Below, piece after piece: positions 1 through 8,596 of a stretch of DNA of 64,000 nucleotides. The notes beneath the pieces were generated by a model that saw only the letters and a list, made by a program, of their open reading frames with translations, did not search any database and was not told the origin of the DNA. The stretch spans positions 186,001-250,000 of the forward strand of contig CAWFMM010000004.1 of NCBI GenBank assembly GCA_963817035.1, written 5' to 3'. The position numbers and the translations under genes were made by a program. This stretch comes from AC-49 sp963817035. GTDB lineage: Bacteria > Actinomycetota > Thermoleophilia > Solirubrobacterales > Solirubrobacteraceae. Every line of letters begins with the position of its first letter. The first letter of the stretch is position 1.

Positions 1-154
1 GCACGCCGTCGTTGCTCATCGCAGGGACGTGCGTGACGATCAGGTCATCGGCCCACAGGCTGCCGAGCTCGTCGATATAGGCAAGGACGTTGTGTCCGTC
101 ACCGATAACCGCGGTGAGACGGTCGACGATCTGTTGCGCTTCGGTTCGTTGCAT
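1..154 (-). CDS. Hypothetical protein, N-terminal part only (runs off the window)
   Basis: The first 51 codons of a minus-strand gene are present; its 3' end lies outside the window. The start is the ATG at 154-152, only four bases after the stop codon of the upstream oxidoreductase gene (159-1301), so the two are very likely co-transcribed. The visible residues begin MQRTEAQQIVDRLTAVIGDG and continue with a polar, helix-prone stretch. No catalytic motif, signal peptide or membrane segment is seen and I do not recognise the family. Its position at the end of the stress protein, ftsH, arcC and oxidoreductase run suggests it belongs to the same operon. Confidence 0.6.
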   Translation of the reverse strand, partial: MQRTEAQQIVDRLTAVIGDGHNVLAYIDELGSLWADDLIVTHVPAMSNDGV

Positions 155-158
155 GCCC

Positions 159-1301
159 CTAGCTTACGACTCCGGCCGCGCGGTCCAGTTGCTCGAGATA
201 CGGCGCGAGATAGCGGGAGGAGATCTTCGTCGCGGGCTCCCAGGTCGGCTGCTCTGTGATCGTCGAGCTGAAACCCTGGCCGCCGGTGATCTGGGCGGTC
301 AGGTACCGAGGTGATCGGCCGGTCAGCAGCACGCCGCGGATCTCGGGGCGGAAGGGCTCGGGGGTGACCTGAGCTCCCGCGAGCGCGGCGATCGACTGGG
401 CGGCGGCGTCGGCCTGCTGGGATGCGAGGCCGCCGTGCTTGACCGCGAAGTCGGTCGCATCGCCGGCGGCGAAGATCCGCGGGATGCCGCGCACCTGCCC
501 GTGGAGGTCGACGGGAATGAAGCCACGTTCGCCCGCGGGCAGGCCACGAACGGCGGGCCCCATCAGATCGGGGAGCGCAACGACGCGATCGACGTCCACG
601 CCGCGGTCGCCCGGCTGGATCACGACGTGGCCGCCGCGTGGCACCTCGGCGTACGCCGAGCAGATCGTGGAGATGCCGGCGTCGTCGAGAAGCTCGCCGA
701 CCGCGGCACTGGCGGAGACGCCGAAGATGGCCAGCGGTGCTGTCTCGGGCGTGACGACGGTGATCTCCGTCTCCGCGCCCGTCTCGTATGCGCGAGCGGC
801 GGTCATCAGCGCGAGCTCGTAGAGCGGCAACAGCCACCCCATCCGGCCGGGAGCGACGAACGCGATCCTGCGCACATAGCCGCCCTCGACGTCCTGGATC
901 AGGCCGTGCAGCAGGTCATCCATGTGACGATCGTCGATCGTCAGGCCGTGCGCGAACGGCTTGCGCATACGGGCGCCGAGGGCGAGCAACAGCGCGTCGT
1001 AGGGCAGGACGTCGCCCTGGGCGGTGTGCGCCGTGCGGCGCGATGGGTCGACCCAGCTGAACTGGCGCTGCAGTAGCTCGGCGCCGATGTCGGCGGCGAT
1101 CTCCGACAGCGGATAGCGACGCGCCTTGCCGCGTGCGAACGGCTCGCGAACCGCCAACGGTCGGTAGCTGAACTCGTCGTCTGGGGCCACGATCTGCATC
1201 GAGACGCGGTCGCCGGCGAGCTCTCGCAGCGCGAGTCCGGCCTCGAGCGCCGCAACACCGCCGCCGACGATCACGACGTTGAACTGAGGATCTGCAGCCA
1301 T
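159..1301 (-). CDS. FAD-dependent pyridine nucleotide-disulphide-type oxidoreductase
   Basis: A 380-residue flavoprotein of the NDH-2/sulfide:quinone reductase-like superfamily. An N-terminal Rossmann motif VVIVGGGVAALEAG (about residues 9-22) binds FAD, and a C-terminal IFAAGDATDF motif contacts the flavin. The two conserved catalytic cysteines of true sulfide:quinone reductases are not visible, and no C-terminal membrane anchor is seen, so substrate and acceptor are unknown. It is clearly paralogous to the protein at 15803-17032: both share the PLYELALMTA segment, the GIFG/AIFG motif, AGDAT and a GRYLAPYL/SRYLAPYL C-terminus. It lies downstream of arcC on the same strand after a 95-bp gap and just upstream of the partial gene at the window edge. 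A role in redox balance under stress is inferred from the neighbourhood. Confidence 0.85.
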   Translation of the reverse strand: MAADPQFNVVIVGGGVAALEAGLALRELAGDRVSMQIVAPDDEFSYRPLAVREPFARGKARRYPLSEIAADIGAELLQRQFSWVDPSRRTAHTAQGDVLPYDALLLALGARMRKPFAHGLTIDDRHMDDLLHGLIQDVEGGYVRRIAFVAPGRMGWLLPLYELALMTAARAYETGAETEITVVTPETAPLAIFGVSASAAVGELLDDAGISTICSAYAEVPRGGHVVIQPGDRGVDVDRVVALPDLMGPAVRGLPAGERGFIPVDLHGQVRGIPRIFAAGDATDFAVKHGGLASQQADAAAQSIAALAGAQVTPEPFRPEIRGVLLTGRSPRYLTAQITGGQGFSSTITEQPTWEPATKISSRYLAPYLEQLDRAAGVVS

Positions 1302-1396
1302 GACTGCAGGCTAGGCTGATGCGGTCGCTGCGCCAGCCGAGCAAAGCCGCCGTCGTGCTGCGGGAAAGTACGCAGCTCGGCAGGATCGCTCGGCGC

Positions 1397-2305
1397 TCAT
1401 CGGGGCGCCACGACGGTCGTTCCCGCTCGTCCGTCGAGCAGATGCCTGACGTCGGCCAGTGCACCGATGGCCGCAATGGCGCCGGTCTCGCGGGCGAACC
1501 GAGATGCCGCCTGAGCCTTGGGCCCCATCGACCCCGCCGCAAGATTCATCTCCGCCAGCTCCACCGGTGTCGCGCGTGCGATCAGGCGCGCCTGAGGGGT
1601 ACCCCAGTCGGCTTCGATGCCAGCCACATCGGTGAGCAGGAGCAGCAGGTCGGCACCGAGCTCACGCGCCAACAGGGCGGCCGCGAGGTCCCGGTCGATG
1701 ACGCCTTCGACACCGTGCAACGCGCCGCGCTCGTCGACGGTCACCGGGATGCCGCCACCGCCGACGCAGACGGTGATGACGCCGGCATCGACGAGCGTCC
1801 TGATCACCGCGATCTCGACGATCCGTTGCGGCTCGGGCGAGGGCACGACACGCCGCCAGCGCTCGCCGTCGCACGCGACGCTCCAGCCGCGATCACGGGC
1901 CAGACGCGCTGCTCGCTCGGCGTCGTACACGGGGCCGACCGGTTGGGTGGGATGGCCGAACGCGGGATCGTCGCGATCCACGACGACCTGCGTCAGCAGC
2001 GTCGCCACCTGGCGGCCGGGGAGCTCGTTCTCGAGACCCTGTTCGAGCAGATAGCCGATCATGCCCTCCGACTCGGCGCTGAGAACGTCGAGCGGGTAGG
2101 CCGCCACCGGGCTGTACGCCTCGGCCTGGAGCGCGAGCAGGCCGACCTGAGGGCCGTTGCCGTGCGTGACGACGAGCTGATGCTCGCCCGCGATCTGGGC
2201 CAGCGCCGTGACCGCGGCATCGACGTTGCGGCGCTGCTCGTCGATCCGGGTCGGCTCGCCGCGTCGCAGGAGCGCATTGCCGCCGAGGGCGGCGACGACG
2301 AGCAT
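1397..2305 (-). CDS. arcC: Carbamate kinase
   Basis: A 302-residue amino acid kinase-fold protein, the usual length for carbamate kinase, which interconverts carbamoyl phosphate plus ADP with carbamate plus ATP. Supporting motifs are the N-terminal ALGGNALLRRGEP phosphate-binding loop, VVTHGNGPQVGLLA, VCVGGGGIPV, the central VIDRDLAAALLA segment and LLLLTDVAGIE. The ATG at 2305-2303 is chosen because it overlaps the ftsH stop codon by one base (TGATG); the longer frame upstream is inside ftsH. No arginine deiminase (arcA) or ornithine carbamoyltransferase (arcB) is nearby, so this is an orphan carbamate kinase inside a stress-protein operon. It may make ATP from carbamoyl phosphate under energy limitation, which is inference from context. 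Confidence 0.93.
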   Translation of the reverse strand: MLVVAALGGNALLRRGEPTRIDEQRRNVDAAVTALAQIAGEHQLVVTHGNGPQVGLLALQAEAYSPVAAYPLDVLSAESEGMIGYLLEQGLENELPGRQVATLLTQVVVDRDDPAFGHPTQPVGPVYDAERAARLARDRGWSVACDGERWRRVVPSPEPQRIVEIAVIRTLVDAGVITVCVGGGGIPVTVDERGALHGVEGVIDRDLAAALLARELGADLLLLLTDVAGIEADWGTPQARLIARATPVELAEMNLAAGSMGPKAQAASRFARETGAIAAIGALADVRHLLDGRAGTTVVAPR

Positions 2306-4269
2306 CAGACCCTCGCTCCGGTCAGCACGGTTTCCTTGCACTCGGCCGTCCTCGCGCCGTGATCGATGCCGGCCGCCGCGTACGCCTCGGCCTCGTCGAG
2401 CGTCTCGCGTTGCAGCAGCGTCGCGGACAGCCGGTCGAGCTGCTCGCGGTGGGCGGTGAGCGTGGCCAGCGCTCGGCCGTAGCACTCCTCGATGATCCGG
2501 CGGACCTCGTCGTCGATCGTCTCGAGCGTGCGCTGGGACGCCGCTGCGAACGGGCTCGCGAATGCCTGCTCCCCCTCGCGCGGCAGTGCCGAGACCGGGC
2601 CGACCTTCTCGGACATGCCCCAGCGCCCAGCCATCTGGCGAGCCAGCGCGGTGGCCTGTTCGAGGTCGGATTCGGCGCCCGTGGTCGTCTCTCCGTAGAC
2701 GAGTTGCTCGCTTGCACGACCGCCGAGCGCGCCGACGATCCGGCCGCGAAGGTAGCTCTCGCTGTAACCGTAGCGATCGAACTCGGGGCTCTGGAACGTC
2801 ACGCCGAGCGCCTGGCCGCGGGGGATGATCGAGACCTTGCGCACCGGGTCGGCCCCGGGCTCGAGCATGCCGAGCAGCGCGTGGCCGGACTCGTGGAACG
2901 CCGTGCGCCGGCGGTCGTCCTGCGAGAGCACGATCCGGCGCGCCGCGCCGAGGACGATGCGCTCGAGGGCGTCGGTGAAATCGATTCGCTGGACGGTGTC
3001 GTGGCCGCGGCGGGCGGCGATCAGCGTCGCTTCGTTGACGAGGTTGCGCAGCTCCGCGCCGACCATGCCCGGGGTGCTCGACGCCAGGGCGTCGAGATCG
3101 ACATCGTCGTCCAGCGGGACGCTGCGTGTGTGGACGGCCAGAATCTCGGCGCGGCCCTTCTGGTCGGGCGCGTTGACCGCGATGCGACGATCGAAGCGCC
3201 CGGCTCGCAACAGCGCCGGGTCGAGGATCTCGGGACGATTGGTCGCAGCCAGGACGATGACGCCCTCCGAGCCGGAGAACCCGTCCATCTCGGTCAGGAC
3301 CTGGTTGAGCGTCTGCTCGCGCTCATCGTTGGCGCCGCCGAAGGCGCCGGCGCCACGGATGCGCCCGATGGCGTCGAGCTCGTCGATGAAGATGATCGCG
3401 GGCGCGTCGTTCTTGGCCTGCTCGAACAGATCCCGCACGCGGCTCGCCCCGACGCCGACGAACATCTCGACGAACTCCGACGCCGAGAGCGAGAAGAACG
3501 GGACGTCCGCCTCGCCGGCGACCGCGCGGGCCAGCAGCGTCTTGCCGGTACCGGGCGGGCCGCTGAGCAGAACGCCCTTGGGGATCATCCCGCCCAGGCG
3601 CCGGTAGCGATCCGGGTGCTTGAGGAAGTCGACAACCTCGGCCAGCTCCTCGGTCGCCTCGTCGATGCCCGCCACGTCGGCGAACGTCGTTCGCTGATGC
3701 GTGGCCTCGTAGCGCCGCGCCTTCGAGCGCCCGACGCTGCCCATGATCCCGCCCGGACCGCCGGCCGCGCGGCGCATCAGCAGCACGAACAGACCGACGA
3801 GCAGCAGCGTCGGCAGGATGCCGATCAGGATGCTCCCCAGGAGCGACTGGCCGTTGTCGACCGCCTTGGCGTTCACCACGGTGCGGTGGGAGAGCAGCAG
3901 CCCGAGCAGCCGGTCGTCGGCGAACGCCGGGCGCTCGGTCTTGAAGTACCGGACGCTGCGGTGCTTGCTGTCGGGCGGGTAGCGCACCGCGAGCCGGAAC
4001 GTGCCCTGGATCGTCGATCCCTTCGAGCTGACCTCGGCGATGTTGCCGACCTGGGCCTGCTTGCGAAACGAGCTGTAGGGCACGGTCGTCCGCAGCACGC
4101 GCGGCTGGATCGTCGACGCGATGATCCAGTTGAAGGCCAGCAGCGTGGCCACGAGCACCCAGATGCTGACGCGGCGATGGGGTGGCCGGACGGTGGCCGG
4201 CGCCTGCTCGGTCTGCCGCGCGCCCTCGACCTGCCACGGGCGATGGGGCTTCTTGGATTCCTCGGCCAT
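2305..4269 (-). CDS. ftsH: ATP-dependent zinc metalloprotease FtsH
   Basis: A 654-residue membrane-bound AAA+ protease that degrades damaged or short-lived membrane and cytosolic proteins. The order is: a cytoplasmic N-terminus, membrane segment 1 (about 34-52), an extracytoplasmic domain, membrane segment 2 (about 148-166), the AAA domain with Walker A GPPGTGKT (237-244) and Walker B FIDELDAIG (about 294-302), then the M41 peptidase domain with the zinc-binding HESGH (459-463). Length and architecture are normal for FtsH. It starts 14 bp after a tandem universal stress protein gene and shares one base with arcC downstream. This copy is embedded in a stress cluster, so it could be a second, stress-dedicated FtsH; whether the genome has another copy cannot be seen here. 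Confidence 0.96.
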   Translation of the reverse strand: MAEESKKPHRPWQVEGARQTEQAPATVRPPHRRVSIWVLVATLLAFNWIIASTIQPRVLRTTVPYSSFRKQAQVGNIAEVSSKGSTIQGTFRLAVRYPPDSKHRSVRYFKTERPAFADDRLLGLLLSHRTVVNAKAVDNGQSLLGSILIGILPTLLLVGLFVLLMRRAAGGPGGIMGSVGRSKARRYEATHQRTTFADVAGIDEATEELAEVVDFLKHPDRYRRLGGMIPKGVLLSGPPGTGKTLLARAVAGEADVPFFSLSASEFVEMFVGVGASRVRDLFEQAKNDAPAIIFIDELDAIGRIRGAGAFGGANDEREQTLNQVLTEMDGFSGSEGVIVLAATNRPEILDPALLRAGRFDRRIAVNAPDQKGRAEILAVHTRSVPLDDDVDLDALASSTPGMVGAELRNLVNEATLIAARRGHDTVQRIDFTDALERIVLGAARRIVLSQDDRRRTAFHESGHALLGMLEPGADPVRKVSIIPRGQALGVTFQSPEFDRYGYSESYLRGRIVGALGGRASEQLVYGETTTGAESDLEQATALARQMAGRWGMSEKVGPVSALPREGEQAFASPFAAASQRTLETIDDEVRRIIEECYGRALATLTAHREQLDRLSATLLQRETLDEAEAYAAAGIDHGARTAECKETVLTGARV

Positions 4270-4283
4270 CGTCGCTCAGGCCG

Positions 4284-5135
4284 CTACGCCGCGGGGGAGC
4301 GTGGGAGCACCAGAAGCGGGCAGCGCGCGTGACGCACCAGGTGAGCGGACGTGCTCCCGAGGATGAGGCTGCGCAGCGGCCCGTAGCCGCGCGATCCGAC
4401 GACGAGGAGATCGACCTGGCCGCTGAACGCGGCGAGCTCTTCTCCCGCGAGACCGACCACGGCGTCGCCGTCGACGCCTTCGAGCGCCGCCATCCGCGCC
4501 TTTGCCGCGGCGAGCATGTCCCTGAGCACGTCGACGAGGACGATTCCCGCGCCGAACCCGTAGGGCGCGTTGGGCATCTCGACCACTTCGAGCGCGCGTA
4601 GGCTCGCACCGTGCTCGGCCGCAAGGTCGCGGGCCATCGCCAGCGCCGCATCGCTGTCCGGCGTCTCGCTGTGGCCGACCCCGATCGTGGTGATCGAGGC
4701 CGCCGTCTCCGCATAGCCGAGCGGCGCGATGGCGACGGCGCACGGCGCGCCGTGCAGGACGGCGCGGGTGTCGTCGCCCGCCATTACGCGACCGACGACG
4801 CCTCTGTGGCAGGAGCCGACGACCAGCAGGTCGGCCTGGGCATGCTCGGCGATGTGGTGCAGTCCGCGGCCGACCGACAGGGAGGCCCGGCAGATCAACT
4901 CGCCGTGTCCACCGGTCGCCCGGCGCTCGTCCTCGAGCATCGTGACCGCGTTCTCGCGATCGACCGTTGTGTCGGCGGCGCCGATCGCGTACGCGCCAAG
5001 CCCGGAGAGCGTTCGCTCGTAGACGTGCGCCAAGCCGAGATGTGTGTCGCGCGCCGTGAGCTGACGCGCGAGCCCAATCGCATCGCGACCCGTCGGCCGG
5101 CCATCGACGCCGACGATCACGTGGTGAAAGCCCAT
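4284..5135 (-). CDS. Universal stress protein, two tandem UspA domains
   Basis: A 283-residue cytoplasmic protein with two UspA domains (about residues 1-140 and 150-283). Both have the N-terminal VIVGVDG or TIGVGHS strand and the C-terminal nucleotide-loop pattern; the second domain has the complete G-x2-G-x9-G-(S/T) ATP-binding signature in VVGSRGYGPLRSLILGSTS. ATP-binding tandem Usps of this kind are typical of hypoxia/dormancy regulons in actinobacteria. The ATG at 5135 (MGFHHVIVGVDG) is preferred over an upstream in-frame start because the Usp domain begins immediately. It heads the operon Usp-ftsH-arcC-oxidoreductase, and its upstream region (shared with the divergent ABC transporter) contains a candidate 17-bp dyad operator at 5171-5187. 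Confidence 0.9.
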   Translation of the reverse strand: MGFHHVIVGVDGRPTGRDAIGLARQLTARDTHLGLAHVYERTLSGLGAYAIGAADTTVDRENAVTMLEDERRATGGHGELICRASLSVGRGLHHIAEHAQADLLVVGSCHRGVVGRVMAGDDTRAVLHGAPCAVAIAPLGYAETAASITTIGVGHSETPDSDAALAMARDLAAEHGASLRALEVVEMPNAPYGFGAGIVLVDVLRDMLAAAKARMAALEGVDGDAVVGLAGEELAAFSGQVDLLVVGSRGYGPLRSLILGSTSAHLVRHARCPLLVLPRSPAA

Positions 5136-5170
5136 GCCACGAAAGCTAGTCTTGGATCGCGAACCTGCCA

Positions 5171-5187
5171 ACCGTGGGATCTACGCA
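5171..5187. promoter_or_regulatory. Candidate dyad operator, copy 1 (ACCGTGG-GAT-CTACGCA)
   Basis: An imperfect 17-bp dyad in the 137-bp divergent promoter region between the tandem Usp operon and the ABC exporter operon. It shares the core CCGTRG-N3-CTACG with sites at 8504-8520 and 15729-15745. Spacing and symmetry suit a dimeric LuxR/NarL-type regulator, and such a regulator is encoded at 12905-13546. Assignment to that regulator is inference. Confidence 0.4.
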
Positions 5188-5272
5188 CAGCATGCGCGTA
5201 GTTCGCCGGGTGCAGAGAACGGGTCCGCGCGGACGCGCGGACGATGGCGCGCTGCGACGGTCCTCATCTGCG

Positions 5273-6166
5273 ATGAATGCGATCACGACGGAAGGTCTGA
5301 CCAAACGCTACGGCGAAACGCTGGCCTTGGACCGTCTTGACCTCGAGATCGCCCAGGGCGAGGTCTATGGCTATCTCGGACCCAATGGAGCCGGGAAGAC
5401 AACGACGCTGAGGCTCCTGCTGGGGCTGCATCGCCCGACGGCGGGGCGGGCGAAGCTGTTCGGCGTCGATGCGTGGCGCGATCCGGCGGCGGCGCATCGC
5501 CGCGTCGCCTATGTGGCCGGCGAGCCGGCGTTGTGGCCGTCGCTGACCGGCGCCGAGACGCTCGAGTTCCTCGCCCGCGTGCGCGGAGGGACCGACGGTG
5601 CGTATCGCGACACGCTGGTGGAGCGCTTCCACCTCGACACGGCCAAGAAGGTGCGCGCGCTGTCGAAGGGCAACCGCCAGAAGGTGGTGTTGATCGCCGC
5701 GTTGGCCAGCCGGGCCGACCTGCTGCTGCTCGACGAGCCGACCAGCGGTCTCGATCCGCTGATGGAGGTCGCGTTTCGCGAGTCGGTGCACGAGGCCAAG
5801 GAGCGTGGGCAGACGATCCTGCTGTCGTCGCATATTCTCAGCGAGGTTGAGGCCGTGTGTGACCGGGTCGGCATCCTGCGCGACGGACGGCTCGTCGACG
5901 AGGGCACGCTGGCCGAGCTACGGCACCTCGGCGCGCAGACGATCGAGGTCACGTTCGCGGGGCCGGCGCCGGAGCTGCCCGCGCTGCCCGACACCCACGT
6001 CGTGCCGGCGGGACGCAACAGCGTGCTGTGCGAGGTCACCGGCAGCGTCGGCCCGTTGATCGCCGCACTCGCGGAGTATTCGTTGGTCGCGTTGACCAGC
6101 CATGAGCCGTCGCTAGAGCAGATCTTCCTGCACCACTACGACGGCTCCGATGGCCACGCCCGCTAG
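5273..6166 (+). CDS. ABC transporter ATP-binding protein
   Basis: A 297-residue ABC ATPase. Walker A is GPNGAGKTTT, the signature motif is the variant ALSKGNRQKVVLIAAL, Walker B is LLLLDEPTSGLDPL, and the H-loop is LLSSHILSEVE. The C-terminal extension after about residue 220 is typical of ATPases that pair with ABC-2 type exporters. The ATG at 5273 is used because it immediately precedes the conserved TEGLTKRYG strand; the frame continues upstream without homology. The stop codon lies 17 bp inside the next gene, a 530-residue permease, so the two form one exporter. Substrate is unknown; the family is often annotated as antibiotic or polyketide exporters. The upstream divergent region carries the candidate dyad at 5171-5187. 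Confidence 0.93.
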   Translation: MNAITTEGLTKRYGETLALDRLDLEIAQGEVYGYLGPNGAGKTTTLRLLLGLHRPTAGRAKLFGVDAWRDPAAAHRRVAYVAGEPALWPSLTGAETLEFLARVRGGTDGAYRDTLVERFHLDTAKKVRALSKGNRQKVVLIAALASRADLLLLDEPTSGLDPLMEVAFRESVHEAKERGQTILLSSHILSEVEAVCDRVGILRDGRLVDEGTLAELRHLGAQTIEVTFAGPAPELPALPDTHVVPAGRNSVLCEVTGSVGPLIAALAEYSLVALTSHEPSLEQIFLHHYDGSDGHAR

Positions 6167-7742
6167 CGCGATCGCGCGGCAGGCGCTGCGCGACTCGCGT
6201 GTTCGCCTGGTCACGTTCGCGTGGTTCTTCGCCGCGATCGCGTTCATCCAACCCGTCGCGTACCGCAACGCGTATCCGACTCAGCTCGACCGGCTGCGCT
6301 TCGCCACGAGCTTCGGCGATCAGGCCTCGATCCGCCTGTTCTACGGCAAGCCACACGACCTGCTGACGGTCGCCGGCTACTCGGCCTGGCGGGTCGGCGG
6401 GACCGTGGCGCTGCTTGCCGCCGCCTGGGGGCTGCTCGCCGCGGTCCGGGCGTTGCGAACCGAGGAGGAGGCCGGGCGCGCCGATCTGATCCTGGCCGGC
6501 ATCGTCGGGCGCCGCGCAGCGTTCCTCGCCGCGCTCGCGGCGATCGGGGCCGGAGCGGCGATCCTCGTCGTCGCGATGTCGATCGCCCTGGTCGCCGGCG
6601 GACTGCCGCTCGGCGGCTCGCTGTATCTGACGCTGGCGGCGCTGTCGCCGATCGGAGTGTTCGTGGGTATCGGCGCACTCGTCAGTCAGCTCGCTCCGAC
6701 CAGGCGCCTGGCGCTGACGCTCGGCTACACGGTGTTCGCGGTCGCGTTCGCCATGCGGGTGGTGGCCGACACGTCGGCGAGCGCGGACTGGCTACGCTGG
6801 ATCACGCCGCTGGGCTGGGCCGAGGAGTTGCGGCCATTCGCCGGCGCGCGTCCGCTGGTGCTGCTGTTGCCCGTCGCGACGACGGTCGTGCTGCTCGTGG
6901 GTGCCGGTCGGCTCGCCGTGCGGCGCGACGTCGGCGCGGGGTTGCTGCCCGAACGCGACAGCGCTGCGCCGCGCACAACGCTGCTGTCCTCGACGATCGC
7001 CCAGGCGCTTCGCGGCGAGCGCACCGGCCTCATCGGCTGGCTGGTCGGGGTGGGGGCGTTTGCGTTCATCCTCGGTGTGATCGCCGATTCGATCTCCGCG
7101 GCCGGGGCTTCGGAGAGCCTGCGGCGCCAGGTCGCCAAGCTCGGCGGCGACTCGGTCTTCACGCCATCCGGCTACCTGGGGTTCAGCTTCCTGTTCTTCG
7201 TCCTGGCCGTGAGTCTGTTCTGTTGCTCGCAGGTGGCGGCGACGCGTCACGAGGAGGCCGGCGGCCAGCTCGAGACGCTGCTCGCGCTGCCGGTCACGCG
7301 CGGTCGCTGGCTCGGCGGCCGCCTCGCCCTCGCGTGCATGGGCGCCGTCGTCCTGGCGCTCGCGGCCGGTGTGCTCGCCTGGGCCGGTGCGCGCTCGCAG
7401 GGCGTCGCCGTCTCGTTTCCGCGGATGCTCGAGGCCGGGGCGAACTGCCTGCCCGCCGCCCTGCTGTTCGGCGGTCTCGGGGCGCTGGCGTTCGCGGTCG
7501 TGCCGCGGGCGAGCACCGGGATCGCCTACGGACTCGTCGGCGCCATGTTCCTCTGGCAGCTGTTCGGCGCGCTGCTCGGAGCGCCGCAATGGCTGCTCGA
7601 TCTCTCGCCGTTCGAGCACGTCGGGCTGGTCCCGGCGCAACCGTTGCGGGCGGAGGCGGCGATCGCGATGCTCGTGATCGCGGCGGGCGCCGCGGGCGCC
7701 GCGCTGTGGGCGTTCCGGCGCCGCGACCTGGCCGGCGCCTGA
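6150..7742 (+). CDS. ABC-2 type exporter permease (large, fused form)
   Basis: A 530-residue integral membrane protein with about twelve hydrophobic segments arranged as two similar halves, as in the large polyketide/antibiotic exporter permeases where two six-helix units are fused in one chain. The N-terminus is cytoplasmic (MATPASAIARQALRDSRVRL) and the first membrane segment starts near residue 17. It overlaps the ATPase gene by 17 bp, showing translational coupling, and would form the membrane channel of that exporter. No substrate-specific motif is visible. The ZIP transporter gene follows after only 15 bp on the same strand, so co-transcription is likely. Confidence 0.88.
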   Translation: MATPASAIARQALRDSRVRLVTFAWFFAAIAFIQPVAYRNAYPTQLDRLRFATSFGDQASIRLFYGKPHDLLTVAGYSAWRVGGTVALLAAAWGLLAAVRALRTEEEAGRADLILAGIVGRRAAFLAALAAIGAGAAILVVAMSIALVAGGLPLGGSLYLTLAALSPIGVFVGIGALVSQLAPTRRLALTLGYTVFAVAFAMRVVADTSASADWLRWITPLGWAEELRPFAGARPLVLLLPVATTVVLLVGAGRLAVRRDVGAGLLPERDSAAPRTTLLSSTIAQALRGERTGLIGWLVGVGAFAFILGVIADSISAAGASESLRRQVAKLGGDSVFTPSGYLGFSFLFFVLAVSLFCCSQVAATRHEEAGGQLETLLALPVTRGRWLGGRLALACMGAVVLALAAGVLAWAGARSQGVAVSFPRMLEAGANCLPAALLFGGLGALAFAVVPRASTGIAYGLVGAMFLWQLFGALLGAPQWLLDLSPFEHVGLVPAQPLRAEAAIAMLVIAAGAAGAALWAFRRRDLAGA

Positions 7743-7757
7743 GGCGCGAGGACCCGA

Positions 7758-8492
7758 ATGCCACCCGTCGTCGCTGTCCTGCTCGTCGCCACGCTGACCG
7801 TGCTCGCAACCGGGCTCGGAGCCCTTCCCGTGATGTTCTCAGCGGCGCACGCAGAGCGGCTTCAGCCGTGGCTCGACGGGCTCGTGATCGGCGTGATGGG
7901 GGTGGCTGCGGTGGTCGGCCTGCTGCTGCCGGCGGCTCGCCACGGCTCGCCGGGATCGGTGGCGGCGGGCGCTGTGGCCGGGATGGCCGGTCTGTGGTGG
8001 GCGCGCTCGAGGATCCGCCGCCACGTTCCCGGCGACGCGGGCGCGGCCGAGCGCTCGGCGATGCTGACGTTCGGGGTCCTGCTCGTTCACAGCCTGCCCG
8101 AGGGCCTGGCGCTCGGCAGCGCGATGGCGGCGAAGGGCAGTGTCGCCACGCTCGTGGTCGTCGCGATCGCGATCCAGAACGTGCCCGAGGGTACGGCGAC
8201 GGCGATCACGCTCATGCGAGCCGGACGCGGTCGCGCGACACAGCTCGGCGCGGCGCTCCTGACCAGCGTGCCGCAGATCCCCGGGGCGCTCGTGGCGTTC
8301 CTCGCCGTTGACGCGGTGGCGGCCATCTTGCCCCTGTCGCTCGCGGCGGCTGGAGCGGCGATGCTGCTCCTGGTCTTCGCCGACCTGATCCCCGCCGGAC
8401 TGCGGTCCGCAGCGAAGCCCCGCGTCGCGATCGGCGCGGTCGCCGGCGGCCTCGCGATGGTCGCGTTGGCGTTGGCGTTGGGTGGGAGTTGA
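7758..8492 (+). CDS. ZIP family divalent metal transporter
   Basis: A 244-residue membrane protein with about seven to eight hydrophobic segments. Two hallmark ZIP metal-binding helices are present: HSLPEGLALG (about residues 114-123) and QNVPEG (about 139-144). The acidic/histidine-rich loop found in many ZIPs is short here. ZIP proteins import zinc, iron or manganese, although bacterial members can have broad specificity. It follows the ABC permease by 15 bp and precedes the zinc-dependent alcohol dehydrogenase by about 100 bp; metal supply for that enzyme is a possible link but is inference. A candidate operator dyad begins 12 bp after its stop codon. Confidence 0.88.
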   Translation: MPPVVAVLLVATLTVLATGLGALPVMFSAAHAERLQPWLDGLVIGVMGVAAVVGLLLPAARHGSPGSVAAGAVAGMAGLWWARSRIRRHVPGDAGAAERSAMLTFGVLLVHSLPEGLALGSAMAAKGSVATLVVVAIAIQNVPEGTATAITLMRAGRGRATQLGAALLTSVPQIPGALVAFLAVDAVAAILPLSLAAAGAAMLLLVFADLIPAGLRSAAKPRVAIGAVAGGLAMVALALALGGS

Positions 8493-8503
8493 CCGGCACG
8501 AGC

Positions 8504-8520
8504 TCCGTAGTCGCTACGGA
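8504..8520. promoter_or_regulatory. Candidate dyad operator, copy 2 (TCCGTAG-TCG-CTACGGA)
   Basis: A perfect 7+3+7 inverted repeat 77 bp upstream of the alcohol dehydrogenase ATG. This is the best copy of the motif also found at 5171-5187 and 15729-15745. Its position fits an activator site for the dehydrogenase operon 8597-12941. No canonical DosR box (GGGACTTNNGNCC) was seen, so if the local NarL-type regulator binds here, its sequence preference differs from the mycobacterial one. Confidence 0.5.
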
Positions 8521-8596
8521 CGCCAACGGGTGGCGGGCCCCGATGGGCTGCCGCGCGGTCGGTGTGATCGTCAGGTACCCCACTTGAGGAGCCGTC

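Noticed and set aside
2359..4332. A 657-codon plus-strand open frame opposite ftsH
   Set aside because: FtsH motifs on the minus strand are complete; the plus frame has none.
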